NCBI GenBank assembly: GCA_016703745.1
Contig: JADJBK010000006.1
Coordinates: 744,001-808,000, forward strand
DNA from: Nitrosomonas sp.
GTDB lineage: Bacteria > Pseudomonadota > Gammaproteobacteria > Burkholderiales > Nitrosomonadaceae
DNA: 64,000 nucleotides
Reading direction: 5' to 3'
Shown: positions 1 through 9,234 of the stretch, in pieces
Layout: every line of letters starts with the position of its first letter
Position numbering within the stretch: position 1 is the stretch's first letter
Translations under genes and position numbers: made by a program
Notes under the pieces: model-generated
Databases searched by the model: none
Seen by the model: the letters and a program-made list of their open reading frames with translations, nothing else
Told to the model about the DNA's origin: nothing

Positions 1-1136
1 CAACCAATACTGAATGCGATCAGCAGCACAACTGGCACGATCTGAATCCGGGCGGTATACCCCAGATCGGCGTTAGGTGGAGGTGGCATCGGGATACCAA
101 TTGCAGAAATCACCATGGCCAGCAGTATGCCAATTCCAATACCCAGTCCGCTGCCAATTAGCCCCAGCAGCAGATTTTCCTGCATGATCAGTAAAAATAC
201 CTGCCTGCTGTGATTGCCGAGCGCCATCATGGTACCAAACTCCCCAACGCGCTCGAAGATGCTCATGTTGACACTATTGGCAACACTCAGCAGTACCATG
301 ATCAGAATGATAATTTGCAATACTCCGAACTGGCCTTTATATAACTCTACCGTTTTTTCGTAAAAATCATTGAGCTCTACCCAGGTCTTAATTTCCAGCC
401 CCATCGCATCGAGCTGGCTGGCCAGTTGCTTAGTTACCTGATCGGTATAGCTGGTATCCTGTAACAGGATAACGAGCGCGTTGACTCCTGACGTGCCAAT
501 TAATTCCTGTGCGGCAGGCAGCGGAATTTTGATTGCGCGCGCATCATAATCTTTGGAGAAGCTCTGAAACACACCAATCACTTCAAAATCGAGGCTATTT
601 AATGCGCCATCCAGCGTGTTCGCCAGCAGCGTGATGTGATCACCAGGCGAGAGCTTAAGTACTTGTGCTACTCCATGACCCAGCAGAATACCAAAGTTAT
701 CACCATCCACCAATTGCCGACCAGCAGTAATGACGACCGAACTGCCAAGCTCGGCTTCCTGTGCCGGCTGCACTCCTTCGCCGATGATGGGCAGATCGCT
801 GCGGCCATTATTGAGCAACCCTGAGAAATTCAAACGTACCATGCTGGTACTCATTTTTTCGGTACCAATCGATGTGGCAATCTGTTGCCTCAGCTGCGCG
901 GAATCGTTGATCAGGTATTTCTCGGGTGAGCGCGTACCGGAAGCAAAATAGCCTTGCCGATAAACCTGGAGATGGCCACTTTGTGAGCGAATCAGCGCGT
1001 CACCCAGTTGGACATAAATGTCATTTACCCAGCCGCCTGCCAGAATGATTCCCGCCACACCGCTAACAATTGCGGCGAGCGTCATCATTGTTTGCATTCT
1101 CTGGCGGAAGATATTGCGCAATGCAAGTTTGAACAT
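1..1136 (-). CDS. ABC transporter permease, FtsX/MacB type (partial, C-terminus outside window)
   Basis: The frame is open from an ATG at 1136 to the left edge, about 378 residues, so the C-terminus is missing. The N-terminus MFKLALRNIFRQ, a first membrane segment around residues 18-38, a large periplasmic domain, and then a membrane segment followed by the conserved stretch FERVGEFGTMMALG are typical of MacB/LolC-E (FtsX) permeases. It is a clear paralogue of the next gene: same N-terminus, same LNFSGL motif in the periplasmic domain, and the same IGIPMPPPP stretch near the last membrane segments. The two genes are 58 bp apart on the same strand, so they are probably partner subunits of one exporter of lipoprotein or peptide type. 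The ATPase should lie further left. The substrate cannot be told from sequence. Confidence 0.88.
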   Translation of the reverse strand, partial: MFKLALRNIFRQRMQTMMTLAAIVSGVAGIILAGGWVNDIYVQLGDALIRSQSGHLQVYRQGYFASGTRSPEKYLINDSAQLRQQIATSIGTEKMSTSMVRLNFSGLLNNGRSDLPIIGEGVQPAQEAELGSSVVITAGRQLVDGDNFGILLGHGVAQVLKLSPGDHITLLANTLDGALNSLDFEVIGVFQSFSKDYDARAIKIPLPAAQELIGTSGVNALVILLQDTSYTDQVTKQLASQLDAMGLEIKTWVELNDFYEKTVELYKGQFGVLQIIILIMVLLSVANSVNMSIFERVGEFGTMMALGNHSRQVFLLIMQENLLLGLIGSGLGIGIGILLAMVISAIGIPMPPPPNADLGYTARIQIVPVVLLIAFSIG

Positions 1137-1194
1137 AGATTACTGAAAGTTTGGTGTGGAATCTTTAAAAAAAGATAGCATCATTTTTCCAACA

Positions 1195-2406
1195 TTAGCG
1201 ATTGTGTCGCAGTGCATCGACAATCTGCATATGTGATGCTTTCCATGCGGGGTAAACACTCGCCACAAGCGTAGTGAAAATGGCGAGCAGCAGCGCTTCC
1301 CCCGCCATCGGCAGCGTCATTAAAATCTCACCCGTATAGCCGCGCGCCATGCCGGGTGGCGGGGGCATGGGAATGCCGATGGATGAGATAATCTGTGCCA
1401 GAATCATTCCGACGAACAGTCCAATCAGCCCCCCGATTACGCCAATCAACGCGCCCTCGATCAGGAATTGGCGCAAAATATCGGCTTTTTTTATACCCAG
1501 CGCCATCGCAGTACCAATCTCGCCAGTGCGCTCCATTACGCTGCGGCTCATGGTGTTAGAAATAGAGAGCAAAATGATAAGCGCGATGATTATCTTGATA
1601 CCCTGCACCTGTCTGGTAAACAGCACGATGGTTTTATTATAAAAATCCGCAAGCTCATACCAGGGTATGATTTCAAACTGATCCGCCGGTAGTATAGCTC
1701 TCAGTTTTGACAAAACAGTATCGGTCTGGTCGGTATTATTCAGCAGCACGATCCAGCGGTGCACACCCTGCGTGCGCAATAGCTCGCGCGCGGTATCGAT
1801 CGGCAGACGCAGCGCATTATCATCATATGATTTAGTTACCGTCGTAAACAATCCACCCACCGTTGCCTCTACCGCGTTGATCCCTCCCGTAGCGGTGTTG
1901 ACCAATAACACTATAGTGTTGCCCACTTTCACCCCCAGGTTGCGCGCCAACCCCTCACCGATGATAATCTGATTGGGTTTGTCAGCAGATAAATGCCCAC
2001 CGGAAGATATCTGCAACGCATCACCAAAAAACTGCTGCTCGGCAGGATCCACCCCCTCACCGATAAAGGATAACGTTGCCTCCTCATGACTGATCAACCC
2101 ACTGAAATTGAGCCGGGGAACAATCGCCTGAATTTGATTATCGTCAAAATCACGTGCAAAAAAATCCGATAGAGCATCGGGTAACAGATAAGCATAAGGA
2201 TCCGCCTTGCCCGCATCAAAATAACCGGGCCGAACGATCTGTATGTGACCCAGTTGTGAGCGAATCGAGGTTTCGCGGAAATCAAGAAAAATCCACTGGA
2301 TGAAACCGCTCGCGATAACCAGCGCAGTAATGCCGAACGCTACTGCACCTAGCGCCATGAAACTACGGTGTTTCTGGCGTATAAGATTGCGTAAGGCAAA
2401 TTTCAT
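1195..2406 (-). CDS. ABC transporter permease, FtsX/MacB type
   Basis: This 403-residue inner-membrane permease has one N-terminal membrane segment, a large periplasmic MacB-PCD-like domain (about residues 40-240) and three C-terminal membrane segments with the FtsX signature around MERTGEIGTAMALG. I chose ATG 2406 (MKFALRN) because it aligns with MFKLALRN of the paralogue downstream. An in-frame ATG at 2424 would add six residues, and neither start has a strong Shine-Dalgarno sequence. It is the first gene of a minus-strand unit with the partial permease at 1-1136. A short inverted-repeat element ends 25 bp upstream of the start, so the native promoter may have been displaced or supplied by that element. 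Confidence 0.9.
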   Translation of the reverse strand: MKFALRNLIRQKHRSFMALGAVAFGITALVIASGFIQWIFLDFRETSIRSQLGHIQIVRPGYFDAGKADPYAYLLPDALSDFFARDFDDNQIQAIVPRLNFSGLISHEEATLSFIGEGVDPAEQQFFGDALQISSGGHLSADKPNQIIIGEGLARNLGVKVGNTIVLLVNTATGGINAVEATVGGLFTTVTKSYDDNALRLPIDTARELLRTQGVHRWIVLLNNTDQTDTVLSKLRAILPADQFEIIPWYELADFYNKTIVLFTRQVQGIKIIIALIILLSISNTMSRSVMERTGEIGTAMALGIKKADILRQFLIEGALIGVIGGLIGLFVGMILAQIISSIGIPMPPPPGMARGYTGEILMTLPMAGEALLLAIFTTLVASVYPAWKASHMQIVDALRHNR

Positions 2407-2424
2407 ATCAGTAATCATGAGCAT

Positions 2425-2584
2425 TAAACTAGGCTATGTCATCGTTAATTGTTGGTCACTGCAAATAAACACTATTTATCATTTATAAACAAGTCGTTAG
2501 CCAAAAAACCAATAATTGATATTTTTCTTTAAATTCACTGGGTTACATGGCAACCACTAACTAACGATGACATAGCCTTAAACT
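2425..2584. mobile_element. MITE-like element with 17-bp terminal inverted repeats and 6-bp target duplication
   Basis: The sequence aggctatgtcatcgtta at 2431-2447 is repeated exactly in inverted orientation at 2562-2578. The similarity continues imperfectly for about nine more bases inward. The element is about 148 bp and AT-rich, with no open frame of note. It is flanked by the direct repeat taaact at 2425-2430 and 2579-2584, as expected of a target-site duplication. No transposase is present, so it would be a non-autonomous element mobilised in trans. The parent IS family is not recognised. It sits between nadE and the ABC permease pair. Confidence 0.75.
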
Positions 2585-2930
2585 AACATGGTTTTTATAA
2601 AATAAATTTTTATGCCTCTCAACTATTCTCAGTTTAATCTAAGTGTGACTCAAACAGGCATTGATGAGTCGGGAAGGTGATAGAAATTATACGGTTTATC
2701 AGATTGGATACCAATTTGTATGGGTAACGAGGTGTCGATGTTAGTCCAAAGTAGAATTAACCGTTCAAGAAGTACACAATCTGTTTAATCGTCTGACTTA
2801 TGGCAAGCCTGCCTCATGGTGCGGGCCTGCGTTTAATGGAATGTGTATGCTTGCGGGTCAGGGATGTGGAATTTTCATGCCATGAAATCAACGCATAGCT
2901 TTGACCAGGCGTCGTCAGGAGAGCCTTTAA
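2585..2930. other. Intergenic stretch, no gene seen
   Basis: About 346 bp lie between the MITE-like element and the nadE stop. I see no supported coding frame or RNA gene. The only structure noted is a GC-rich imperfect hairpin at 2803-2830, listed separately. Confidence 0.5.
2803..2830 (-). terminator. Imperfect GC-rich hairpin downstream of nadE
   Basis: The arms gcaagcctgc and gcgggcctgc pair at 8 of 10 positions around an 8-nt loop, about 100 bp past the nadE stop. There is no clear T-run on the minus strand, so this is a weak terminator candidate. Confidence 0.3.
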
Positions 2931-4538
2931 TTATTTCAAAAACCGGGAAGTCAGTGGGAAATTCCACGACTTCCCAAAATCTCTTCGAGTGAGCCGAATG
3001 CCGGGGGCGGCCTGGTGGCGTTTGTATTCGCTGGCGTGAATCATATTGACCACCCGCTGCACAATATCCTGCGGGTAGTTCAAGGCAATAATTTCTTCAA
3101 CTGAGTATCCCAGCTCGATGTAGGCTTCGATAATCGCATCCAGTGCTGCATAGGGCGGCAGACTGTCCTGGTCGGTCTGGTTGGGGCGCAGCTCTGCCGA
3201 TGGCGGGCGTTGCAGAATGCGCTCTGGAATAACTGAAGAAATCTGGTTGCGGTAGTGGCACAGCGCGTAGACCAGGGTTTTACTGACATCTTGCAACACT
3301 GCCAATCCACCTGCCATATCACCATACAACGTACCGTAGCCAACTGCCGTCTCAGATTTGTTGCTGGTATTGAGCAGCAATAGACCACTCTGATTGGAGA
3401 GCGCCATCAACAGGGTGGCGCGGATACGGGCTTGGAGATTCTCTTCCGTAGTGGGATTGGGCATGGCTGGCAGGGCCTGCAATGGTGCCAGCAGGGTTTG
3501 ACGGCATTGTGCAAAAAGAATATCAATTGGAATTTCCTGATGTGAAACACCAAGATTCTCTGCCATCATCTGAGCATCCTGCCGACTGATGTCAGTGGTA
3601 TAGGGAGAGGGCAGCATCACCGTTCTAACCCGGTCGTATCCGAGCGCATCCGCTGCGATGGCCAGTACCAGCGCGGAATCGATACCGCCCGACAGGCCAA
3701 TCAATACACCCGAAAACTTATTTTTACCAATAAAATCGCGCACCCCCAAACATAATGCGGCATAAATACTGGCTATCTTGCCTGGCAGCTCAATTTCTGT
3801 GCCATGAAGTGGATGATCATGGCTCAATTCGATGATGCCAAGTGTTTCCTGAAACGGGGCAAACTGATGGGTGAGTTCACCACAGCCATCGACAGCAAAT
3901 GATGCGCCATCAAATACCAGCTCGTCCTGCCCACCAATCAGATTGACGTGAATAGCGGGTAGAACAGTACGCATGGAAGCAGCTTTTGCTATGCGTAGTC
4001 GCTCACCGTGTTGCTCAATGCCATAAGGGGAAGCATGCATTGCGAGTAACACTTGTGCCCCTTGTTGTTGCAGTCTTTGCAGGTGAGACAACTGGCAGGC
4101 CTCTTCACCGATTGTTAATCCGTAAATCAGCCCATCGTGCTCAAAAGTACAAGGATGATCCCCTGCTGTGAAATAGCGCTGTTCGTTGAATACATTGTCT
4201 GCGGACAGGTGATTTTTATGGTACCGGGCAATAATCTTGCCACAGCGGATAACTGATGCGGCATTGAACAGTTTGTCATTTTCGACTGCTGGGTGACCAA
4301 CCACCAGGGTGATATGGTGAAGTTTTGCGGCAAGGGTCAGTAATGCCTGCTCACAAGCTGAAATAAAGTCTTTGTGCAGCAACCAGTCCTGAACCGGGTA
4401 ACCCGTCAACGCCATTTCCGGAGTGATGAATAAACTGGCCTGTGCCTGCAGACAGACATCAAGAATTTTATCGACGTTTCCCTGCAGGTCACCAACAATA
4501 GGATTGATCTGCGCCAGAGCGATTTTTATGGTAGTCAT
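2931..4538 (-). CDS. nadE: NAD(+) synthetase, two-domain (glutamine-dependent type) with altered glutaminase site
   Basis: This 535-residue protein should amidate deamido-NAD to NAD. Residues 1-250 are a nitrilase-fold glutaminase domain. Residues 280-535 are the ATP-pyrophosphatase synthetase domain, with the P-loop LSGGIDSAL, the YGDMAGG region and the NPTTEENLQAR segment. In the glutaminase domain, Glu41 (TPEMALTGYP) and Lys108 (HKNHLS) of the catalytic triad are in place. The nucleophile motif, usually ICEDxW, reads IGEEAC, so Gly144 occupies the Cys position. The domain may therefore be unable to hydrolyse glutamine, and the enzyme may use free ammonia. The start at ATG 4538 (MTTIKIALAQ) matches the family. 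A longer open frame to 4706 would overlap the upstream gene and is not supported. It is the last gene after the mutase, 58 bp away. Confidence 0.93.
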   Translation of the reverse strand: MTTIKIALAQINPIVGDLQGNVDKILDVCLQAQASLFITPEMALTGYPVQDWLLHKDFISACEQALLTLAAKLHHITLVVGHPAVENDKLFNAASVIRCGKIIARYHKNHLSADNVFNEQRYFTAGDHPCTFEHDGLIYGLTIGEEACQLSHLQRLQQQGAQVLLAMHASPYGIEQHGERLRIAKAASMRTVLPAIHVNLIGGQDELVFDGASFAVDGCGELTHQFAPFQETLGIIELSHDHPLHGTEIELPGKIASIYAALCLGVRDFIGKNKFSGVLIGLSGGIDSALVLAIAADALGYDRVRTVMLPSPYTTDISRQDAQMMAENLGVSHQEIPIDILFAQCRQTLLAPLQALPAMPNPTTEENLQARIRATLLMALSNQSGLLLLNTSNKSETAVGYGTLYGDMAGGLAVLQDVSKTLVYALCHYRNQISSVIPERILQRPPSAELRPNQTDQDSLPPYAALDAIIEAYIELGYSVEEIIALNYPQDIVQRVVNMIHASEYKRHQAAPGIRLTRRDFGKSWNFPLTSRFLK

Positions 4539-4596
4539 GAATGACTGAGGTGCGGCGGGCTGGATTGATAATGCCAGCCGTCCATTCCCGGTCTTG

Positions 4597-5973
4597 TCAA
4601 AAAGGCAACACTGCGTCGGGTTTGATCTGCAGGATACATTGGCGAAAATCCTGCTGAATACGCTTAAGTGCGGCCTCGTCTTTTGCCTCGAAACGCAATA
4701 CTGCAACGGGCGTGGTATTAGAAGCGCGAATCAGACCAAAACCATCCCGGTATTCCACGCGCAGCCCATCGATGGTGATCACTCGGTCGGCATGAGGAAA
4801 ACGCGCCTCGCGCTGTAGCTGCGCAATCAAAGTATGATTCTCTCCTTCTGCAAGCTTGATTTGCAGTTCCGGAGTATTGAGAGAGTCGGGCAACGCATTG
4901 AGAGTTGCGCCAATATCCTGTTCCTTGCTCAACAATTCCAGCAGACGCGCACCGGCATAAAGTCCGTCATCAAATCCATACCAGCGTTCCTTGAAAAAAA
5001 TATGCCCACTCATCTCGCCTGCCAGCAAAGCCCCTGTTTCTTTCAACTTGGCTTTGATAAAGGAATGACCGGTTTTCCACATCACTGGATTACCGCCATG
5101 CTGTTCAATCCACGGTGCCAGATTACGCGTACATTTGACATCAAAGATGATTTGTCCACCCGGATTGCGCGATAGCACATCGGCAGCAAAAAGCATCAGC
5201 TGGCGATCGGCATAAATAATGCGGCCATCCTTGGTCACCACACCAAGCCGGTCGCCATCACCATCGAAAGCAAAACCGATGTCAGCATCGGTGGTTTCAA
5301 GCGCATGAATGACGTCCTGAAGATTCTCCGGCACGGAAGGATCCGGATGATGATTCGGAAAAGTGCCATCCACTTCGCAAAACAGTTCTGTTACTTCACA
5401 GCCCAACCGGCGATAAAGCTCAGGCGCAAATGCACCTGCCACACCATTGCCACAATCGACCACCAATTTGATCGGACGTGTCAGCTTGATATCGCTTGTG
5501 ATGCGTTGCAGATAGCGCTCGCCAATCTCCAGCTCGCGATATCCCCCTGACCCATGGGTGAAGTCCTGCTGCTCAATCCGGTGACGCAACGCCTGAATGG
5601 CTTCTGCTGCAAGGGTTTCCCCACCCAATACCATCTTTAATCCATTGTATTCCGGGGGATTGTGACTACCTGTTACCATCACACCAGAGTAGTCGCATAA
5701 TTCATGCGCCGCGAAGTACAGCATAGGGGTGGCGACGATACCCACATCAATGACATCAATGCCGCTTTTACGTATGCCATCAGTTAACGCTTGCGTCAGG
5801 ACTGCTCCAGACAAACGCCCATCACGGCCAATCGCTATGCTGCTAAGTTTGCGGGCACGAGCCTCAGAGCCGATTGCATGGCCAATCAGCTCGACTACTG
5901 CCGGTGTCAATGCGGTTGCAACGATGCCGCGTATATCATAAGCCTTGAATATTTCATGCGGGATGCGGTTCAT
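4597..5973 (-). CDS. algC: Phosphomannomutase/phosphoglucomutase
   Basis: This 458-residue alpha-D-phosphohexomutase interconverts hexose 1- and 6-phosphates, feeding nucleotide-sugar (GDP-mannose, UDP- and dTDP-glucose) synthesis in the cytoplasm. The N-terminal FKAYDIRG, the phosphoserine loop TGSHNPPEYNG with Ser103, the metal loop DGDGDRLG, the sugar-binding GEMSGH and the C-terminal phosphate-binding RASNTTP motif are all present, and the length is normal. It lies downstream of the CHCC zinc-finger gene and upstream of nadE on the minus strand. It would supply glucose 1-phosphate for the dTDP-sugars implied by earP and the 48-58 kb operon. The symbol algC/manB is by family; specificity for glucose versus mannose is not decided here. 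Confidence 0.93.
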   Translation of the reverse strand: MNRIPHEIFKAYDIRGIVATALTPAVVELIGHAIGSEARARKLSSIAIGRDGRLSGAVLTQALTDGIRKSGIDVIDVGIVATPMLYFAAHELCDYSGVMVTGSHNPPEYNGLKMVLGGETLAAEAIQALRHRIEQQDFTHGSGGYRELEIGERYLQRITSDIKLTRPIKLVVDCGNGVAGAFAPELYRRLGCEVTELFCEVDGTFPNHHPDPSVPENLQDVIHALETTDADIGFAFDGDGDRLGVVTKDGRIIYADRQLMLFAADVLSRNPGGQIIFDVKCTRNLAPWIEQHGGNPVMWKTGHSFIKAKLKETGALLAGEMSGHIFFKERWYGFDDGLYAGARLLELLSKEQDIGATLNALPDSLNTPELQIKLAEGENHTLIAQLQREARFPHADRVITIDGLRVEYRDGFGLIRASNTTPVAVLRFEAKDEAALKRIQQDFRQCILQIKPDAVLPF

Positions 5974-6012
5974 GAGGCGTACCTTTAATTAAATTGAAGT
6001 CAGGATAAAGCC

Positions 6013-6219
6013 TCAATGATGACCATGAGGCATGTCACCTTTGAACGTATACCGCGTTCCGCAATACGGACACATGGCTTGGCCATTTGTATCGAGTGTC
6101 AGAAACACGCGCGGGTGCCAGCTGGCTGGATCCATGTGTGGATTGGGGCAATGTAGCGGCAAATCGTCCGCCGTGATATCAACATCCTGTGAGTAAACTT
6201 TGGGATTAGTGGTAGTCAT
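6013..6219 (-). CDS. CHCC-type zinc-finger domain protein
   Basis: This small cytoplasmic protein of 68 residues carries a zf-CHCC domain. Cys24, His35, Cys50 and Cys53 are spaced as in the family that includes the mitochondrial complex I subunit NDUFS6, and the tail is His-rich (HGHH). Its function in bacteria is unclear. The ATG at 6219 was chosen over a TTG at 6231; a GGAATT stretch precedes it. It lies 21 bp after ilvE and 39 bp before the mutase, so it is probably co-transcribed with both. The same ilvE-zinc-finger adjacency is common in betaproteobacteria. Confidence 0.85.
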   Translation of the reverse strand: MTTTNPKVYSQDVDITADDLPLHCPNPHMDPASWHPRVFLTLDTNGQAMCPYCGTRYTFKGDMPHGHH

Positions 6220-6240
6220 GGGTAATTCCAATTGATTTAG

Positions 6241-7161
6241 TTAAACATAGTGCAGCCAGTCAGTATGATCATTTGACCTGCCATTGACACAATCAAAAAA
6301 TAGAGTTTGCAGCCGCTCGGTAATCGGCCCACGCGTACCGCTACCAATCGAGCGGCAATCGAGTTCGCGGATGGGAGTAATTTCGGCCGCCGTGCCGGTA
6401 AAGAAAGCTTCATCCGCACAGTAAATCTCATCACGGGTCAGCCGTTTTTCAACAACCTGAATTCCTATTTCCTGCGCCAGCTGCATAACCGATGCACGGG
6501 TGATGCCTTCCAGACAAGCTGTTAAATCAGGCGTATAAAGCTTGCCCTGCTTAACAATAAAAATATTTTCTCCGGAACCTTCCGCGACATAGCCGTCGAC
6601 ATCCAGCAGCAACGCTTCTTGATAACCGTCCTGCGCAACTTCCTGGTGCGCCAGAATCGAGTTGGTATAAGTGGCAACCGATTTGGCGCGACACATGTTG
6701 ATGTTGACGTGATGCCGCGTAAATGAGGAAGTTTTGACGCGAATACCCTTTTCCAGCGCATCTGCACCGAGATAGGTGCCCCATGGCCAGGCCGCTACCG
6801 CTACATGTACAGATAGATTTTTGGCGGACAACCCCATCGCCTCCGAACCATAAAAAACGATTGGGCGGATATAACCCGAAGTAAACTTGTTTTCGCGAAC
6901 GACAGCTCGCTGGGCATCGTTGAGCGTTGCCTGGTCGAAGGGAATGTGCATTCTGAAAATATGAGCAGAATTAAACAGGCGCTGCGTATGCTCAGTCAAA
7001 CGAAAAATAGTGGGACCCCTGGCAGTTTCGTAAGCACGTAATCCCTCGAAAACTCCCATTCCATAGTGCAGCGTATGGGTCAGTACATGTGTAGTCGCAT
7101 TACGCCACGGAACGAGTTCACCGTCGTACCAGATAACCCCATCACGATCCGCCATTGACAT
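6241..7161 (-). CDS. ilvE: Branched-chain amino acid aminotransferase
   Basis: This 306-residue class IV PLP aminotransferase catalyses the last step of Val, Leu and Ile synthesis with glutamate as donor. The N-terminal IWYDGELVPW, HTLHYGMGVFEGLRAY, the PLP lysine in RAKSVATYTN, and the C-terminal EGSGENIF and FTGTAAEITPI motifs are diagnostic. The ATG at 7161 is preceded by AAGGAG at a 7-nt spacing, which decides it over longer in-frame options. It is the first gene of the minus-strand unit ilvE, zinc finger, mutase, nadE. The remaining branched-chain genes are at 31.6-38.3 kb. Confidence 0.96.
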   Translation of the reverse strand: MSMADRDGVIWYDGELVPWRNATTHVLTHTLHYGMGVFEGLRAYETARGPTIFRLTEHTQRLFNSAHIFRMHIPFDQATLNDAQRAVVRENKFTSGYIRPIVFYGSEAMGLSAKNLSVHVAVAAWPWGTYLGADALEKGIRVKTSSFTRHHVNINMCRAKSVATYTNSILAHQEVAQDGYQEALLLDVDGYVAEGSGENIFIVKQGKLYTPDLTACLEGITRASVMQLAQEIGIQVVEKRLTRDEIYCADEAFFTGTAAEITPIRELDCRSIGSGTRGPITERLQTLFFDCVNGRSNDHTDWLHYV

Positions 7162-7401
7162 TCCAACACTCCTTTTGAGAATCAATAAGTTAAGTAAATA
7201 CCAGCATTCCAGTCATTCCCCAGGCTTGTAAAACCAGGCGCCTGTATTGGTAGCATTGGCAGCTTTGATTGTATTCTAGCGTTTTTTTACGCTGGTGTCG
7301 GCGCAAGCACACTCAGCTATCACTGAAGTCTGCCTGAAAATGTGATAATTTCGGTTTTCCCTAAAAGTTATGTTCACTAAACCTTATTGCGACCTGTTCC
7401 G

Positions 7402-9015
7402 ATGCAAGCAAAACATTATGACGTATTGATTATCGGTAGCGGGTTAGCTGGCCTGACAATTGCTCTCAGTCTGGCAAAATTTCTCAGGGTTGCTTTGGTA
7501 ACCAAAAAGAAACTGAATGACAGTGCCAGTGCCTGGGCGCAGGGTGGCATTGCAGCTGTGCTGTCCATCGAGGACTCACCCGATACACATATTCGCGATA
7601 CCCTGATAGCTGGCGCCGGTTTATGCGATGAAGCCATGACACGTTATATCGTCGAGAATGGCCCGGCTGCGGTCAATTGGCTGATAGATCATGGTGTAAA
7701 TTTTACCCGTGACGATCAACACGAAACGGGCTTTCATCTGACCCGTGAAGGCGGGCATAGCGTGCGTCGCATTATTCACTCCGATGATGCAACCGGCAAG
7801 GTAATTCAACTGACCCTTGGTGAACAGGTATTACAGCATCCCAATATCGATGTGCTGGAACAGCACATCGCGGTTGATCTGATTACCAATCAAAAATTAT
7901 CTCAACGCCAGCCTGCAGAAGGAAATCGCTGCCTTGGTGCATATATACTGGACAAGGAATCGAATAAGGTTCGCACGATCGGGGCACAAAACACAATTCT
8001 CGCAACCGGTGGAACAGGCAAGGTATACCTATATACAACCAATCCTGACGTGGCGACTGGAGATGGGATTGCCATGGGCTGGCGAGCCGGCTGCCGGGTA
8101 GTCAATATGGAATTTATTCAATTCCACCCTACTTGCCTGTTCCATCCTCATGCCAAATCTTTTCTGATCAGTGAGGCGGTCAGAGGAGAAGGTGGTTTGC
8201 TGAAACTACCCAATGGAGAGCGTTTCATGCCACAGCATGATGCACGTGCCGAGCTTGCGCCACGCGATATCGTCGCACGCGCCATCGATTTTGAAATGAA
8301 AAAACGTGGTCTGGACTGTGTTTTTCTGGATATATCCCACAAACCGGCTGATTTCTTGAAGCAACACTTTCCAACTATTTATAAATTCTGTCTGAATCTG
8401 GGTATCGATATAACCCGTGAACCTATTCCTGTGGTGCCGGCAGCGCATTATACCTGCGGTGGCGTGATGACAGATCAGCGTGGCCGCACTGATATTGACC
8501 ATCTCTATGCTGTCGGTGAAACGGCCTATACCGGTCTTCATGGCGCCAATCGCCTGGCAAGCAACTCCCTGCTGGAATGCCTGGTTATCGGCATGTCAGC
8601 TGCCAGCGACATCATGGAACAGCCGCCATCTGCAAACCCGGTATTGCCGAACTGGGACGAAAGTCGCGTAACCGATGCCGATGAGGAAATCGTGATATCG
8701 CATAACTGGGATGAACTACGCCGCTTCATGTGGAGTTACGTCGGAATTGTGCGTACCAATAAACGCCTGCAGCGTGCACAGCATCGTATCGACCTGTTGC
8801 GCGAAGAGATCAGCGAATACTATGCCAATTTTCGGGTAAGCAGTGATCTGCTGGAACTGCGCAATCTGGTTTGTACTGCTGATTTGATTGTTCGAAGCGC
8901 GATGTTGCGCCACGAAAGCCGTGGGCTACACTATAGCCGGGATTTTCCTGATACCCTGCCGCAGGAAAGAGATACGATACTGGCTCGCACTCAAACTAAA
9001 CCCAAAAGCAGCTAG
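7402..9015 (+). CDS. nadB: L-aspartate oxidase
   Basis: This 537-residue FAD enzyme oxidises L-aspartate to iminoaspartate, the first step of de novo NAD synthesis. It has an N-terminal FAD dinucleotide-binding motif (IIGSGLAGL), the family stretch SASAWAQGGIAAV, the substrate region HYTCGGV, the conserved GLHGANRLASNSLLE, and a C-terminal helical domain with RAMLRxESRGLHY-like residues. The start at ATG 7402 (MQAKHYDV) fits the family; a TTG at 7387 would add five residues. It is divergent from ilvE across about 240 bp. The same window also holds nadE, the last enzyme of the pathway. Confidence 0.95.
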   Translation: MQAKHYDVLIIGSGLAGLTIALSLAKFLRVALVTKKKLNDSASAWAQGGIAAVLSIEDSPDTHIRDTLIAGAGLCDEAMTRYIVENGPAAVNWLIDHGVNFTRDDQHETGFHLTREGGHSVRRIIHSDDATGKVIQLTLGEQVLQHPNIDVLEQHIAVDLITNQKLSQRQPAEGNRCLGAYILDKESNKVRTIGAQNTILATGGTGKVYLYTTNPDVATGDGIAMGWRAGCRVVNMEFIQFHPTCLFHPHAKSFLISEAVRGEGGLLKLPNGERFMPQHDARAELAPRDIVARAIDFEMKKRGLDCVFLDISHKPADFLKQHFPTIYKFCLNLGIDITREPIPVVPAAHYTCGGVMTDQRGRTDIDHLYAVGETAYTGLHGANRLASNSLLECLVIGMSAASDIMEQPPSANPVLPNWDESRVTDADEEIVISHNWDELRRFMWSYVGIVRTNKRLQRAQHRIDLLREEISEYYANFRVSSDLLELRNLVCTADLIVRSAMLRHESRGLHYSRDFPDTLPQERDTILARTQTKPKSS

Positions 9016-9027
9016 GCTGAATCAAAA

Positions 9028-9231
9028 GTGGCGCCAACCGATTTAGGATTAAAAGTGCTTGAGGATAAACTTGATCAACTACTGAAGTTACAACAAGCCC
9101 TTCGTGAGGAAAACACCAGATTGCGCGATCTACTGGCAAGCGAACAGGCGACCAATCTCCGTTTGAAGAACCACATTGATCTAGCCGCCGAACGACTACA
9201 AAAATTATTGGATAACCTTCCCGGGAATTAA
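9028..9231 (+). CDS. ZapB-like small coiled-coil protein (TIGR02449 type)
   Basis: This 67-residue protein has a GTG start, is almost wholly helical and shows heptad-like leucines (LEDKLDQLLKLQQALREEN). It matches the small coiled-coil family usually found just upstream of zapA, thought to act in cell division. The next gene, zapA, begins 3 bp downstream, so the two are translationally close. The function is inferred from context and the coiled coil only. Confidence 0.8.
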   Translation: MAPTDLGLKVLEDKLDQLLKLQQALREENTRLRDLLASEQATNLRLKNHIDLAAERLQKLLDNLPGN

Positions 9232-9234
9232 AAA

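Noticed and set aside
2585..2930. Possible pseudogene fragment between the MITE-like element and nadE
   Set aside because: Short broken frames are present but none is recognisable as a known protein.
4539..4706. 56-residue N-terminal extension of nadE
   Set aside because: It overlaps the mutase gene and does not resemble any NadE; the conserved N-terminus begins at 4538.
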